Assembly (NCBI GenBank): GCA_037127315.1
Contig: JBBBDQ010000229.1
Coordinates: 195,001 to 259,000, forward strand
Direction of reading: 5' to 3'
Source: Ascarosepion bandense
Taxonomy: Eukaryota > Mollusca > Cephalopoda > Sepiida > Sepiidae
Length of the DNA stretch: 64,000 bases
Numbering within the stretch: position 1 is the first letter of the stretch; each line of letters starts with the position of its first letter. Of the stretch, positions 11,190-21,660 are shown piece by piece. A program made the translations under genes and the position numbers. Under the pieces are notes generated by a model. The model was not told the DNA's origin. It saw only the letters and a program-made list of their open reading frames with translations, and ran no database searches.

Positions 11190-11950
11190 CTAATAATGTA
11201 TTTTAATTTTGATCTTTTCTTGCTTATTCCGTTACTGATATTTTCGTTTTTATTTTTCTTGTCATTATCTTTTATTTCTTCGTCAAGGTCATGTTTGTTT
11301 CTCTATTTTGTTTATTGTCTTTCTACTTATTTATTCGCTGCGTTCTTTATTTCTATATTTTCTTATATTTTTTCACCGGTGTTTTCTTTTCTTTTTCTTT
11401 TTTAAAGACATTAAAACACATTCATTCTTGTCTATCACTCTCATCATTTTCTCTTCCACATTCTTCTTTTATTGATTTGAAGTCTCTATCTATTTCCTTT
11501 CACTTTCATTCTTAACTATAACCTTCTTTATTTTCTTTTGTCTTTTTTTGCTTTTTTCATAATTCTTCTTTCTTTCCTTTTTTTTTCTCCCTCCTTTCTT
11601 TCTTTCTTTTTTAATTCCGTTTTTTGTTTATATTTAATTATTTCTCTTTCTTCCCTTTAAGCCTTAGTTTTATCTTTCTGATGTTTTCACCGTTATTGTC
11701 TTTCTTTAATTTCTTTCTTTTTTGATTCTTCTTTCCTTCTGTTTATTTTTTTTATATTCATACTTGTCAATAGGTTATTTTCATTTTCATGATCATTACG
11801 ATTTCTATTACTCACATGCTCGACTCTTTTTCTCACTCTCTCCCTTATTATATTTCTCTCTGCTCCTTACTCTATCTTTCTCTCTCTCAAATTCGTTTTA
11901 CCTTTTTCAATTTCGTCTCTGAATTTTTTCTCTTCACTTATTCTGTCATT
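11190..11950. repeat. polypyrimidine tract (750 bp)
   Basis: The plus strand is overwhelmingly C/T with TTTC, TTCT and CTTT words and few purines. The ORFs of 66-74 codons rich in Phe/Leu/Ser are composition artefacts. Mirror-type purine/pyrimidine asymmetry also occurs at 33716 and 55680. Confidence 0.8.
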
Positions 11951-11962
11951 TTCTCTTTTTAG

Positions 11963-12257
11963 CTGAGCATGTGCATTGTGGTGGAGTGGATATCGGCTCG
12001 GAAAGAGAGCCGAGTTCGAATTCCAGCTGAATTCATTGCATTCACTTACGAGCAAATAACCTTGAGAATGGTATTAATCAGTCACTTCCCTCTAGTTATG
12101 GGTTAAGTAACAGGAGAGATTGGGTTCTATAGCCTTGGCTGGCAACCAGTCTACCGCAGAAAATAATACTTACCTACTGTAGCCCAGTCAGACATGTCGC
12201 TTTCGAGATATGATCTCCCAAACGGATATCACATTTGGCATTTAACTGACTGACTGA
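11963..12257 (+). mobile_element. SINE-1, full length, with 10-bp target-site duplication
   Basis: Complete element of 295 bp. Box A-like GGTGGAGTGG is at 11980, box B GAGTTCGAATTCC at 12010, then the body blocks and the GACT-repeat end. It is flanked by perfect 10-bp direct repeats ctctttttag at 11953-11962 and 12258-12267, as expected from target-primed reverse transcription into the T-rich tract. Confidence 0.88.
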
Positions 12258-12344
12258 CTCTTTTTAGATAATGTATGTTGCTTCTTTTTTTGTTTGATTT
12301 TTCTGTATTCAGTCTCTTTTTTCCATGATCACTATTTCTTTTTC

Positions 12345-13050
12345 TATTGAAACAACTGTTTTAATTTTCATTTCTTTCGTCATGCACTCAGTTTTAGACC
12401 CACTGGAGTTACAGAGTGCAATAGATTTCCACTTTTCCTCTGATTAAGTTATGTGAAGTAGTGTGCAGTAATACGAATCGGTTTTCGGGTGTATAATGAA
12501 ATTAGCTTGGCCTTGAAAAATATTCGTTATCCGTGATTGCATCAGATTGTTATTACACTTGGACACGATTGTCTCGGATGTCAATTAGTTGTCCTACGAC
12601 CATTTTCAGCGATGGACGTTACTCTAAAGGAAAGCGTACGAAAATTGTGACGTTGCACAAACACACGGGCACACTACGGACATATTGTTGGTGTCAGCCT
12701 TTGAAATGTCAGTCGGGTTATCAATGTGAAAAACGAACTGGATCCACCAGTTCGTAAATTACAGGAAATTTTCGTCAAGAAAGAGACGACAAATACGCGA
12801 TCAAGGAAAGTGTGAAAGATCCTAGGAAGATATTATTCGTTTTGTTTTAATTGATTTGCATAAGGGTGTAGGTTGTTTTGTTCAAATAACGACTTCATAT
12901 CAAATGGGGGACAACATAACTGGTAGTAATAAAAACGCCGTTAAAGTTCCAAAAACAGTTTAGTTTATGGACAGTTTTGTTTCCGTATGATCATTTCAGT
13001 GAAGTGCATCCATTCTTCTTACACAATTTTATGGTGACGTCATTCTAACA
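12345..13050 (+). mobile_element. Tc1-like DNA transposon 5' part
   Basis: Aligns with 17815-18360 over about 500 bp: 'gaaacaactgtttta', 'gtgtatratgaaattag', 'atggacgttactc', 'aaactggatccatcag'. It encodes the start of a Tc1 transposase, but the catalytic DDE part is absent. I see no second terminal inverted repeat, so the element is truncated. Confidence 0.7.
12600..12850 (+). pseudogene. Tc1-type transposase N-terminal helix-turn-helix remnant
   Basis: Conceptual pieces SKGKRTKIVTLHKHTG, then KRTGSTSS, then a KDPRK block match the paired HTH DNA-binding head of Tc1 transposases (consensus pattern: KR-x-I-V-x-L-H-x-H, ...KK/ETGS.SP, ...R.SKKDPRKT). Frameshifts between the blocks and the loss of everything downstream make it inactive. 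Confidence 0.65.
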
Positions 13051-13156
13051 TATTTTCGCTTATTAGTTATTTTGAACAATTATTCAGCAATACAACACAC
13101 TACGGACATTCATATTAAGGGCCAACTTAATATAAGAGCATTAACTTCTGAAAGAA

Positions 13157-13168
13157 GCATATATATAC

Positions 13169-13226
<58 letters not shown>
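13157..13226. repeat. (TA)n microsatellite at a LINE-A 3' end
   Basis: The array abuts the 3' tail of the minus-strand LINE-A copy directly, with no poly-A between. Confidence 0.9.
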
Positions 13227-13227
<1 letters not shown>

Positions 13228-14930
13228 CATTTAACTCCAAGCAAGACGGGACCACCACTATAGCGAGAGAAAAGACTGGGTACAAGATTATTGAAGAAAG
13301 GATAAAAGATGAATGGGATTCAAGAACAGAGAAGATAGCAATTGACGTTGCTTTTAATTTCTTTTTTGCATATTGTGGCTATCAGGGAATCAAGTTTAAT
13401 AGAAGAGAGTTCTACAAGCGGGAAGTGTAAAAAAAGAAACTATTCTGGTAGAAATGGTGGTTACATATTACTATTTCAACAGTAAAAGGGGCGAGGCCTA
13501 GATACCAATCCTGTAGCACCCTAAAAATGCAGGTGGACAAGGCACAAGCAGAAAATTGTTCTTAGAGCATCTGCATGAAAATCTTGTAGAAAAGGCAGAG
13601 GGAAACCACATCACATCTATAAGAAAGTGGCACAAGTTAATCTGCCAAATTAGGGCCGATTACATTGCAAACAGTTCTTTAGCCTTTGTCAAGATCCCTG
13701 GGATGAACAGCAGGCAACCCGACCAGATATTACATCAGTATTCAATGCAAGGTCAAATGGTAGATTTGTAAAAATGCAAGATGGATTTTAACAAAATAAA
13801 ACCCCAACTTTCTAGCCTGACACAAAGACACAACTTTCCTACCAGTCGATGCAGCTACAGATTCGATATATTCGTTTCAGTTCATGTCAGTTGAAAAGGT
13901 AAGGTTAAAGAGGCACACAGTGTTACTCTCAAGAAAACATACATCAGCTATGCTTATGACTGAGAGGAAAGTTTCTCTATAGTGGTTTTGTTTTAAAGGC
14001 ATATGAATTTACAAGCCATTTGTCAACCACTGGTTGGGAGTCCGTTTCAAGTGTAGCAGCCATATTTTTTTGTCATCATTGGCAGATTTCCTACTGAGAC
14101 GGGAGTAAATGGTGTTGTTATCTATATAGATGCCTACTTAGGAACTGAATATCATTGATGAAGGCTAGAAACAGCGTTGGACCAAGGATAGTGCTTTCAT
14201 TTGTGTAAAAAGATCTGGAAACTAGCCTGTCGATAACGAAATTTATTTCACTATTTGATAGGAACGATTGGATTAAATCAAACAGTAGTCCAGACATATC
14301 GTAGCCTTGGATCTCGCATAAAAAGGCCAGTATGCCAAACTCTGACAAACACTTTCGAGGTAACTAGAGTAACAGCTCGAGCTTCTTCATTATTATCTAG
14401 AGCTTGGTATATATATTCAGTGATGGCCGCTAGCACATCAGCGGTAGGCCAGGCAAAGCGGAAGCCATAATTTTTTGTCAGGGAGTAGATCGTGAGAGTT
14501 GAGATGCTTAACTACTTCAGCATTGATTAGGACCTGGAATACTTTGTCGAAAAGCGGTAAAAGGCTGATTTAGCGAGAGTTAGAGTGAGTCAGAGTTTTC
14601 TAAAATACAAGAACTTTCAACAAGAAAGGTTAATGCTGTAGAGTTTTAAGAGGACTGGAGCCAGCTCAGCGGCTTATTTCATTAGGATGATGATTGGTTC
14701 TTATCACTTCCGATAGATTTATGGGAGTTTAATTTGGAAATGATATCCGTGACCAGGGACGGAGTTATGTATATATCACTCAGTCAAATCTCATTTCTAG
14801 GAAGGAAATTGGATGTGAGTACTCCAGATGTATCGAATGTGGAGTTGGAAGAGAATCTGCGAACAGAGCATTCAAAGTTTTCTTTTGGCAAGCTGGTCTT
14901 TTAATCGTAAAGTCCTCGATATAGGTGTAG
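13227..14930 (-). mobile_element. LINE-A (CR1/Jockey-type non-LTR retrotransposon), degraded
   Basis: About 1.7 kb collinear with the better copy at 25118-27295: 3' tail at 13227, C-terminal domain 13400-13800, motif B region at 14130-14180 (ILGPTLFLAFINDI), and a pre-RT region up to 'gaatctgcgaacagagcattc' at 14860. The catalytic YADD box is replaced by YIDN at 14117-14128, so two of its four residues are lost, including one Asp. Confidence 0.8.
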
Positions 14931-14944
14931 AGATAGAGCATAGA

Positions 14945-15165
14945 TAAGTTTAACGCAAAGAATTTGAAGCACTAACAAACCAGGTTCATGCTGACTTCGA
15001 AGGTTTGTAAGTGTACCTTTATGATGTCGTCACTCATCAGAGTCTGTAGAGCAAAAAATACCCCGCTTTAATGAGTGATGGCACATTAACGGTGTAGTGA
15101 CGAAATTTCGAGGCCTGCATGCACCTGCACAGTTAAAGTGGCAAATTCTTTGGTTTAACACTATA
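14945..15165. repeat. palindromic element with hammerhead-like motifs in both arms
   Basis: The left arm (from 14947, 'gtttaacgcaaagaatttg') and the right arm (ending 15163, 'caaattctttggtttaac') are inverted copies of about 100 bp and roughly 70% similarity. On the minus strand 14993-15040 reads CTGATGAGTGA ... CCTTCGAAGTC. On the plus strand 15068-15115 reads TTAATGAGTGA ... GACGAAATTTCGAGGCC. A third copy is at 22693-22740. See the findings for the ribozyme interpretation. Confidence 0.7.
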
Positions 15166-15424
15166 TATATATATATATCAGAGTAAATAAATTGCAAACA
15201 TTGTGTCTGCTTATTTTTTATAAAATCCGCCGTTCATACTCACGGATAATATTTCGCGTATTATATTTAATAAAAGTGTAAGAAATGAGCTGTAACTTTG
15301 ACAGATGATTTTAGTATTCATTTCTCGATGTTCCCAAGTACTTTCAATTTTCTTCCAAGATTATCTTCAGGGGTTTGAGTTGGTAGTTGTAGCTATCATG
15401 GAAGCAAAATTAAAGGTAGGGAGT

Positions 15425-15915
15425 TCGACCGGCCTGTAATGACAGAAAAGAAGTTGTGGAGAAGAAAAGATTTTGTATCTAACTATTTGAACAGTAAAAG
15501 GGTAGACCTAGATGCACGCGTACACTGACTGATGTGGTCGGGGCACCAGGAAAAGAGCTGGTCAGGGCAATTGCCATGAAAATATTTGTAGAACAAACAG
15601 AGGAAAGCCACATCAGGTCGGTGAGAAATTGATTGAAGTGGAGATGCCGAGTCAATATCGATTATATAGAAGATCCTTCTTTGGATTTTATCGAAAATTT
15701 TGAGATGCATAGCATGAATGCTTGACCAAATATGGCAACAGTATTCAATGCACGGACGGAATGTAGAGTTATAGATACACAAGATGGATTCTGAAGAGAA
15801 AAGTTTCCGGCTCATCACAGTGACCCGATATTCCTAGCAGTGGATGCAGTTATAGATTCGATGCAGTCATTCTACTTCAGGTTGAGAGATTGAGACTAAG
15901 GAGGCCCAGTTTATA
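15425..15915 (-). mobile_element. LINE-A fragment
   Basis: The minus-strand ORF 15483-15818 (111 codons) carries FRPCIEYCCHIWSS, then LQSISHRPDVAFLCLFYKYF, the C-terminal region downstream of the reverse-transcriptase palm. The palm and endonuclease are absent. The tail is lost on the 15425 side. Confidence 0.8.
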
Positions 15916-16344
15916 CATATAATATTTAATTTATTTGTTCGAACATTTATTTTAAACAAATTATTTAAACATGTTGGATGTTAAATAATTTCGTTAATCT
16001 TCGGGGACCTTTTCGCAACATGATATGTTTACATTTAATATTGTTTTCCACGTTGAATTAAAGCAATTTTAAGTCGCTCAAAGTGACATCATATAAACGG
16101 TGAAACTCATTTCTTTGTGTTTATATATATATATGTGCGTGCGTAGGTTTGACACTAAAGACACTTTAATATACTGTCCCCTATTAAGAAATACTCCCCC
16201 AACAACCTTTAGAAACTGGTGTCTTTCTTTCAACTGTGCCATGTATATTCTAGCGTTCTTTAGTAAAATCTAAGTCAAATGTTGATATTATTCTGTATAT
16301 TTATCATATGTTTATGTATATGTACGCGAAAGGCACTAAATTTT

Positions 16345-16348
<4 letters not shown>
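15916..16348. other. no recognised feature
   Basis: AT-rich; only a short (TA)n near 16123. Confidence 0.5.
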
Positions 16349-16385
<37 letters not shown>

Positions 16386-16476
16386 CGTTTAAATATTATT
16401 ATTTTTAATATTATTATAATTATGCATGTGTACATATACATATATGCAAGTGTGTGTTTGTGTCATTCATTCATGC

Positions 16477-16507
<31 letters not shown>

Positions 16508-16510
16508 TGA
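16349..16510. repeat. two (TA)n arrays with TA/TG-rich spacer
   Basis: Arrays at 16349-16383 and 16482-16507. Confidence 0.9.
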
Positions 16511-17042
16511 GGAAAATGACAGATTTATAACTCTTTCTAACTACAATATTTTTTCTATTTCTAAGTTCGGTGTAGCCTTGTCTAAGTACTTTGGTACGAT
16601 TTCTGTAATTGTATCTATGTTTTATGGCTTCACTTTTAAGTAAGGTCCGTAATCCGCGGTGAATTGAATGTGTTTGCCGACTTCCATTTCTCTGATTTTT
16701 TTTGTTTTTGTTTTTTGTTTTGTTGCATAGAATTTTGATCCCCGTTTTTTATGTTGCTGTCGCAATGGAGTAGACATGGCAAATCGGTCACCAGGCTAAG
16801 AAATTTCTTTTGTTGTTCGCGAAGTTAGCGGTTGGAGAGATTGATAGAATTGTCTGCGGAATTTGGAAGATAAATTATTTGTACACAATCACACGCACAC
16901 ATGCATGTACACATACATGCATATATAGAATATATTTTAATAATAATAATAATAATAATAATATCATTTGTACCATATTTTTAGAGAATAACTGTGTTTG
17001 TAATAGACACCTCGTTTTTATACAATTTTGAACTGTGTAATG

Positions 17043-17360
17043 CGGATGTGCGTTGTTGTGCAGTGGATATCGTGGATAAAGAGAAACCGGAGAGCCTAGT
17101 TCGAATTCCAGTTGAATTCTTTGCATTTATTTACACACAAATACCCTTTTGCGAAAGGTATTAATTCGTCTATTCACTCCCGCTATGTGTTAAGTAAGAC
17201 AACAGATTAGGTTCTATAGCCATGGTTAGCAACTAGTCATTCTACCGCAGAAAATAATGGCAACCTAGTGCGGGATAATGTTCTGCCTAGTCAGTCATGT
17301 CTCTTTCCAGACATGATCGCCCAAGCGTGTATCACGTAGGGCACTTAACTGACTGACTGT
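17043..17360 (+). mobile_element. SINE-1, full length
   Basis: The head TTGTTGTGCAGTGGATATCG carries box A. The box B region 'agttcgaattccag' is at 17098, all body blocks follow, and the 3' end ACTTAACTGACTGACTG is at 17342. The internal hairpin of the distal body (TGTCTC-TTTC-CAGACA) keeps its stem here. Flanking duplications are unclear. Confidence 0.88.
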
Positions 17361-17469
17361 AATATGCCTATCTGCCTGCATAATATACATTTGAAAATAA
17401 AATAAAAATCGTGACGTTTATCTCAAACCTGTGTTTCCCAAAGACTCACGCTGAATCATTAAAATGTTG

Positions 17470-17473
<4 letters not shown>

Positions 17474-17510
<37 letters not shown>
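17474..17510. repeat. (TA)n microsatellite
   Basis: Uninterrupted TA array. Confidence 0.9.
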
Positions 17511-17512
<2 letters not shown>

Positions 17513-17663
17513 GGAATCTCCCGTCATTTTCGACGTATGAGCGTCTAACACAGTTAGACTACCATACAAAGAATTGTTAAAAGTGGTGAAGGCTTGTGTA
17601 GCACCATCCACACTTTTTGGAACTGCTGATAACAAACAATCTGAAGAAGTTTGCCACGGATCG

Positions 17664-17806
17664 CATAAACAACAGACCTCAGTTATTTAACCCATAACTG
17701 GAGGGAAGGGACAGATAAATACCTTTCAAAAGGGTATCAGTGCGTAAGTGAATGCAAAATGTTCGACTGGAATTGGAACTCGGCTCACCGATTTCCCCCT
17801 TGGTGC
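17664..17806 (-). mobile_element. SINE-1 5' half
   Basis: Minus strand; contains 'aacccataactggagggaag', 'gcgtaagtgaatgcaaa' and the eroded head up to 17806. It lies directly against the Tc1-like element at 17815. Confidence 0.75.
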
Positions 17807-17814
17807 AAATCAAT

Positions 17815-18360
17815 TAAAACAACTGTTTTAGTTTCCTTTCTTTCAACATACGGTCAGTTTTTGACCAACTGGTGTGGAAGGATGTAATCGATTTCTTTCT
17901 TTTTTCCCTCATATTAGGTCATTTACATTGGTCTGCAGCAATATGAATCTATTTTCGGGGTGTATGATGAAATTAGTTTCAGCTTAAAAAAATATTGTGT
18001 CTTCCTTAATCACATCAGATTTTTATCACGCACACGCATTATTGCCCCGAATTCGATTAGTTCTCATACAGCCATTGTCTGCAATGGACGTTACTCCAAG
18101 TACGCATATATAAGTTGTAACGCTGCACTAATACACTAGCAAGCCTCACAGCGATATCGCGGATATCTTTGGTGAGAGCCGTGCTGTCAGCCGTGTCATC
18201 AAAATGAAGAAACAAACTGGATCCATCAGTCCGAAACGTAAAAGAAAACTGCAGTCGGAATGGAAAAACAACGCAAAGAGTCGATGTATATTTGATCAGG
18301 AAAAAATGTGAAAGATACTAGAAAGACATTAATCATTTTGTTTGAATTATTTTGCACAAG
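17815..18360 (+). mobile_element. Tc1-like DNA transposon 5' part, second copy
   Basis: Collinear with 12345-12860. The conceptual HTH fragment reads SKPHSDIADIFGESRAVSRVI then KMKKQTGSISPKRK (near 18150-18235), a good match to the second helix-turn-helix of Tc1 transposases. The catalytic domain is missing and the copy ends in a (TA)n array at 18366. Confidence 0.75.
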
Positions 18361-18365
18361 AGTAC

Positions 18366-18399
<34 letters not shown>

Positions 18400-18473
18400 A
18401 ATGTTTGCGGGGACTTGCTATCATATATATATCATATATCATATATCATATATTAATTCAACAATACGCACAT

Positions 18474-18539
<66 letters not shown>

Positions 18540-18565
18540 TGAATGTTGGCAGGGACTTGCTATCC
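18366..18565. repeat. short direct duplication next to (TA)n arrays
   Basis: 'tattgaatgtt(t/g)gc(g/a)gggac' then 'ttgctatc' occurs at 18396-18422 and 18537-18564, each preceded by a (TA)n array. Confidence 0.75.
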
Positions 18566-18969
18566 TTGTCTTCTAGAACTGCATTCCTTCTCATACTATT
18601 CAATTTTTTCTCCCATTGAATCATTCCTTTGGTTTATTTTATTTTATTTCTTTATCCCCAAATGGGACCTAATGAGCGGGAGCCAAACCGCTTGCTTCAT
18701 TTTTAAATGTGTCTGTAATTCTATTCAGCTAAAAAATTTCAAAGTTTAAATCAGGTTCTGTACCAACAAAATATTTTAAAAAATATATATATATATATAT
18801 ATATTTGCCTCAAATTTCAGAAAGTTCTATATTTATGTTCAGGAATGTGTAAGTGCGTATATATCAGTGTATGTGTGTTATGTGTAGGCTTTTGTACGCG
18901 TGTGGTGGGGTGTGGTTGTGTGTGTGTATGATTGTGGTGGTTTTTTTATTTTTTGTCTTTTTGTGTATG

Positions 18970-19023
<54 letters not shown>

Positions 19024-19055
19024 TGTGTGTGTGTGTGTAAAAATATGTATGTACA

Positions 19056-19130
<75 letters not shown>

Positions 19131-19153
19131 ATGTGCGTATTGTTGAATTAATA
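18451..19153. repeat. inverted repeat of compound microsatellites
   Basis: The left arm 18451-18535 is 'attaattcaacaatacgcac' + 'atgcac', (CA)n, (TA)n. The right arm 19068-19152 is its reverse complement: (TA)n, (TG)n, 'gcatgtgcgtattgttgaat' + 'taat'. The unique 26-bp outer flanks match perfectly, so the arms are true inverted copies and not chance arrays. The 530-bp interior holds T-rich sequence and another (TA)n(TG) block at 18977-19040. Confidence 0.85.
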
Positions 19154-19159
19154 TACTCC

Positions 19160-19960
19160 TTAAGTTAATTTTTAAAAAATTTTATATGATATTTATGTTT
19201 TATTTTATTTTATTTTATATTTTATTAATTTTTATTAATTTTCTATTAATTTTGATTTTTTTAATTTAAATCTAGTTCTATATTTAAATTTTAAATTGCG
19301 TGACTAGGTTTCCCCGGAAATTTCTTTTTCTATAACCTTTATCACATATTCAAACCAAAAACCACTATGATTTATTTTGCAACATGATTGTTAACGTTTC
19401 TATGGAGACGATTTTTTTCTTTTTTCCTTTCTTTTCTTTTCTTTTCTTAGCTTACTTCCCAGTCAACAACCCCTTCCCCTTTTATTTCCTTTCTTTCTGT
19501 TTATTCTTTCCCCTAACGCTTCTTTGTGCCAGACAAGGCTAATTTTCAGTTTTTAGCTCTCGATTCAGTTAAGAAGTAAGGGTTTTCAAAAAATCTAAAA
19601 ATAAAAATAGACATAGGTTTCTGTCTGCTTTCTTATTAATCCCACCCCTTTAATTTTCCGTGATGAATATTTTTTCTGAACTTCCGCCGGTATAATATCT
19701 TTGTTCATTTTGTCTTTGGCTTTTATAATAAAATTTGTTATTGATGTTACGTGAAATTTCTCTTAGAAATTTCTCGTAGAAATGGCCATACAACAAATTT
19801 GAACACCGGAATTTGTTTTATATTATAATTGGCTGTGTAATTTGAATATAAATTGCACTCAGCCCTCCACCTTGATCAGTTTTAATATCAATCGAATTAA
19901 TATTAATTAAGGATCGGGTTTTTGGGATTTACCTACCTGCTTTTTCTTTTGGATTAAAGT
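19160..19960. other. T-rich, no recognised feature
   Basis: Simple-sequence-like ATTTT words at 19190-19270 and TTTC words at 19415-19450; nothing else. Confidence 0.5.
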
Positions 19961-19962
19961 TT

Positions 19963-20050
<88 letters not shown>

Positions 20051-20145
20051 TAAAGGGATAGGAAAACATATATATATATGTATGTATATATATATGTATA
20101 TATATATATATGTATATATGTGTATGTGTGTGTGCGCGTGTGTGT
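19963..20145. repeat. (CA)n(TA)n ... (TA)n(TG)n microsatellite cluster
   Basis: CA array 19963-20000, TA array 20001-20047, then interrupted TA/TG arrays from 20070. ORFs of 96-120 codons across this cluster are artefacts. Confidence 0.9.
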
Positions 20146-20149
20146 GTAT

Positions 20150-21240
20150 GTAATAATTATAAAAAATAGAAAATGTGGAATGTGTGACCAGCAGTTTAAA
20201 AGATAAAGTTTTCCTACGAAAAGAAAAATATTGAATCGTTTCAATTATTACAAAACGTTTTTGCTTCACGTTAGTAATAAAAAAAAATTTTTAAAACTTT
20301 TAGTTTTAGCAACACATTTCCGAAATGAAAATTATGTTCGGATTTTATTTTTCAAGAAGAAATTCTAAATTTCATATAATATCTAAAAAAAAAAACAAAT
20401 TTCATGATGCTTCCATTCTTTTCCTCTGTCTTCATCAGCATTAAATTGAGGTCAATTGTCAACCAAATGTTTTTCTTTAATTCTTTAAGAGAAAATAAAT
20501 TTACAATGGAAGACAATTCTAAAGAGATGAAGATACACAAACATAATAAAAAAAGGATTCAAATTAGTTTTTTGTGGGGTGGGGACAATTTTGATTTCAG
20601 TCACAATTTACAGAAGTAATTATTTCTTTTTTGAATTTGCAAAGATGAGACAAACAAATTAACTTAAATTACGGAACAACTAGCTACAAAAAATATAAAC
20701 TGATAAGGGAAATTATATTCGTTCATAGAAGAATATATTAGAACACATATTCCATATCTACATTAGTTGCCACCCTAAATCTTCTTTCCCACAGATGAAG
20801 CGTCACGAATCTCTCGCTGATCTATCGATGATTTCTTGCCATTTGTTCTGACGAGCCACATATCTTGATAATTCCAGCGCTGATATTTGCAAGACGGACT
20901 AACTGTGCCACTTACAGCAGGTTGAATCATCCACATTCATTTTGCATTCCAATTAGGTAAGAGGTTTAAGAGTTTCGTTCGAGAGCTTCTTTTTGTAATA
21001 AAGTGATAGTTATTCAGACGATGCAAGGATATCTCTGCTGGATGTTTTCCCCAATCACTACAAAGTTGACCTCTTCAACACGAGGCTTACTGTTATCTTG
21101 GATGCTTAAAAAAATGAACTTTATTCTTGGGTCTACTTACACTCAAACAACAATACATAGTAACGAACTGCATTGAATGGTTCATGAGTAATGTAATTAG
21201 TTAACACTATAATTTATGGGATTTATAAATTAATTCCTTT
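20150..21240. other. no recognised feature
   Basis: Only short ORFs on both strands near 20352-20619 that overlap each other and show no domain. Confidence 0.5.
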
Positions 21241-21275
21241 AAATAATCATCCACTTCTTGTTACAAAGCACACTC

Positions 21276-21360
21276 ATCTGGGTTAAAAGCAATCGGCTGT
21301 CTAACCGTACTGATGAGCTGTGATACAGTGAAACAGATCTGTCTGCTGATGACTATTTAC
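21276..21360 (+). mobile_element. SINE-2 body fragment (copy 1) with hammerhead motif
   Basis: Begins 'gggttaaaagcaatcggctg', identical to the body of copy 2 at 21588. The tRNA head is missing. It carries the hammerhead-like sequence annotated separately and ends 'gatgacta'. Confidence 0.75.
21305..21348 (+). ncRNA. hammerhead-ribozyme-like motif (SINE-2 copy 1)
   Basis: The catalytic core CUGAUGA is at 21310-21316. Stem II pairs GCUGU (21317-21321) with ACAGU (21325-21329) around loop GAU. The second core GAA is at 21330-21332. Stem III pairs ACAGA with UCUGU (21333-21342), giving the required A15.1-U16.1 pair. H17 is C at 21343, so cleavage would fall after 21343. Stem I pairs CCGUA (21305-21309) with UGCUG (21344-21348) with one mismatch. 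Known: this arrangement defines a type I hammerhead. Inferred: activity. The very small stem III resembles minimal retroelement hammerheads, which often work as dimers. Confidence 0.6.
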
Positions 21361-21469
21361 GCTTTCGCACCCTGATTGAGTAATCTGGAAGAATGGTAGA
21401 CTTTGAAAAACAGTAACTACTCTGGCATTTACGCATCGTTCATTCAGCAATGAATTAGAACACTCTCAG

Positions 21470-21656
21470 CTACTGGGCGTGTATAATGATAATATACACG
21501 CTAAAACGTCTGCCTCCTTCTACCGAGCGGGCGTAGCTCAGAGGCAGAATCGCCGACTGACGCCAATTCGTTTGGGTTTCAATCCTGGGTTAAAAAGCAA
21601 TCGGCTGTCTAACCGTACTGATGAGCTGATACAGCGAAAAAGATCTGTCTGTGGAT

Positions 21657-21660
<4 letters not shown>
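21470..21660 (+). mobile_element. SINE-2 copy 2, tRNA head + hammerhead body + (TA)n tail
   Basis: A leader with hairpin GCGTGTAT/ATACACGC is at 21477-21501. The tRNA-like head at 21525-21590 has box A TAGCTCAGAGG (21534-21544) and box B GGGTTTCAATCC (21574-21585). The body contains the hammerhead motif at 21613-21654, and a (TA)n array follows directly at 21661-21698. The leader resembles the 'ggcgtgtgtatacac' leader of the copies at 22292 and 60664. Confidence 0.8.
21613..21654 (+). ncRNA. hammerhead-ribozyme-like motif (SINE-2 copy 2)
   Basis: CUGAUGA is at 21618-21624. Stem II is GCUG (21625-21628) with CAGC (21632-21635), fully Watson-Crick with the canonical G10.1-C11.1 pair. GAA is at 21636-21638. 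Stem III is AAAGA/UCUGU (21639-21648) with one mismatch. H17 is C at 21649. Stem I CCGUA (21613-21617) pairs over all five positions with UGUGG (21650-21654), using two wobble pairs. All invariant core residues are present. Confidence 0.65.

Noticed and set aside
11196..11515. Hydrophobic ORFs as membrane proteins
   Set aside because: They come from the polypyrimidine tract; Phe/Leu/Ser runs in all three frames.
19907..20269. 120-codon ORF with YIYIYI and CVCVCV runs (similar ones at 1551, 18853, 27677)
   Set aside because: Translation of (TA)n and (TG)n arrays.
21525..21590. Possible functional tRNA gene
   Set aside because: Box A and B are present but the acceptor stem cannot pair and no terminator T-run follows; the same head recurs at 22369 and 60690 with SINE flanks.
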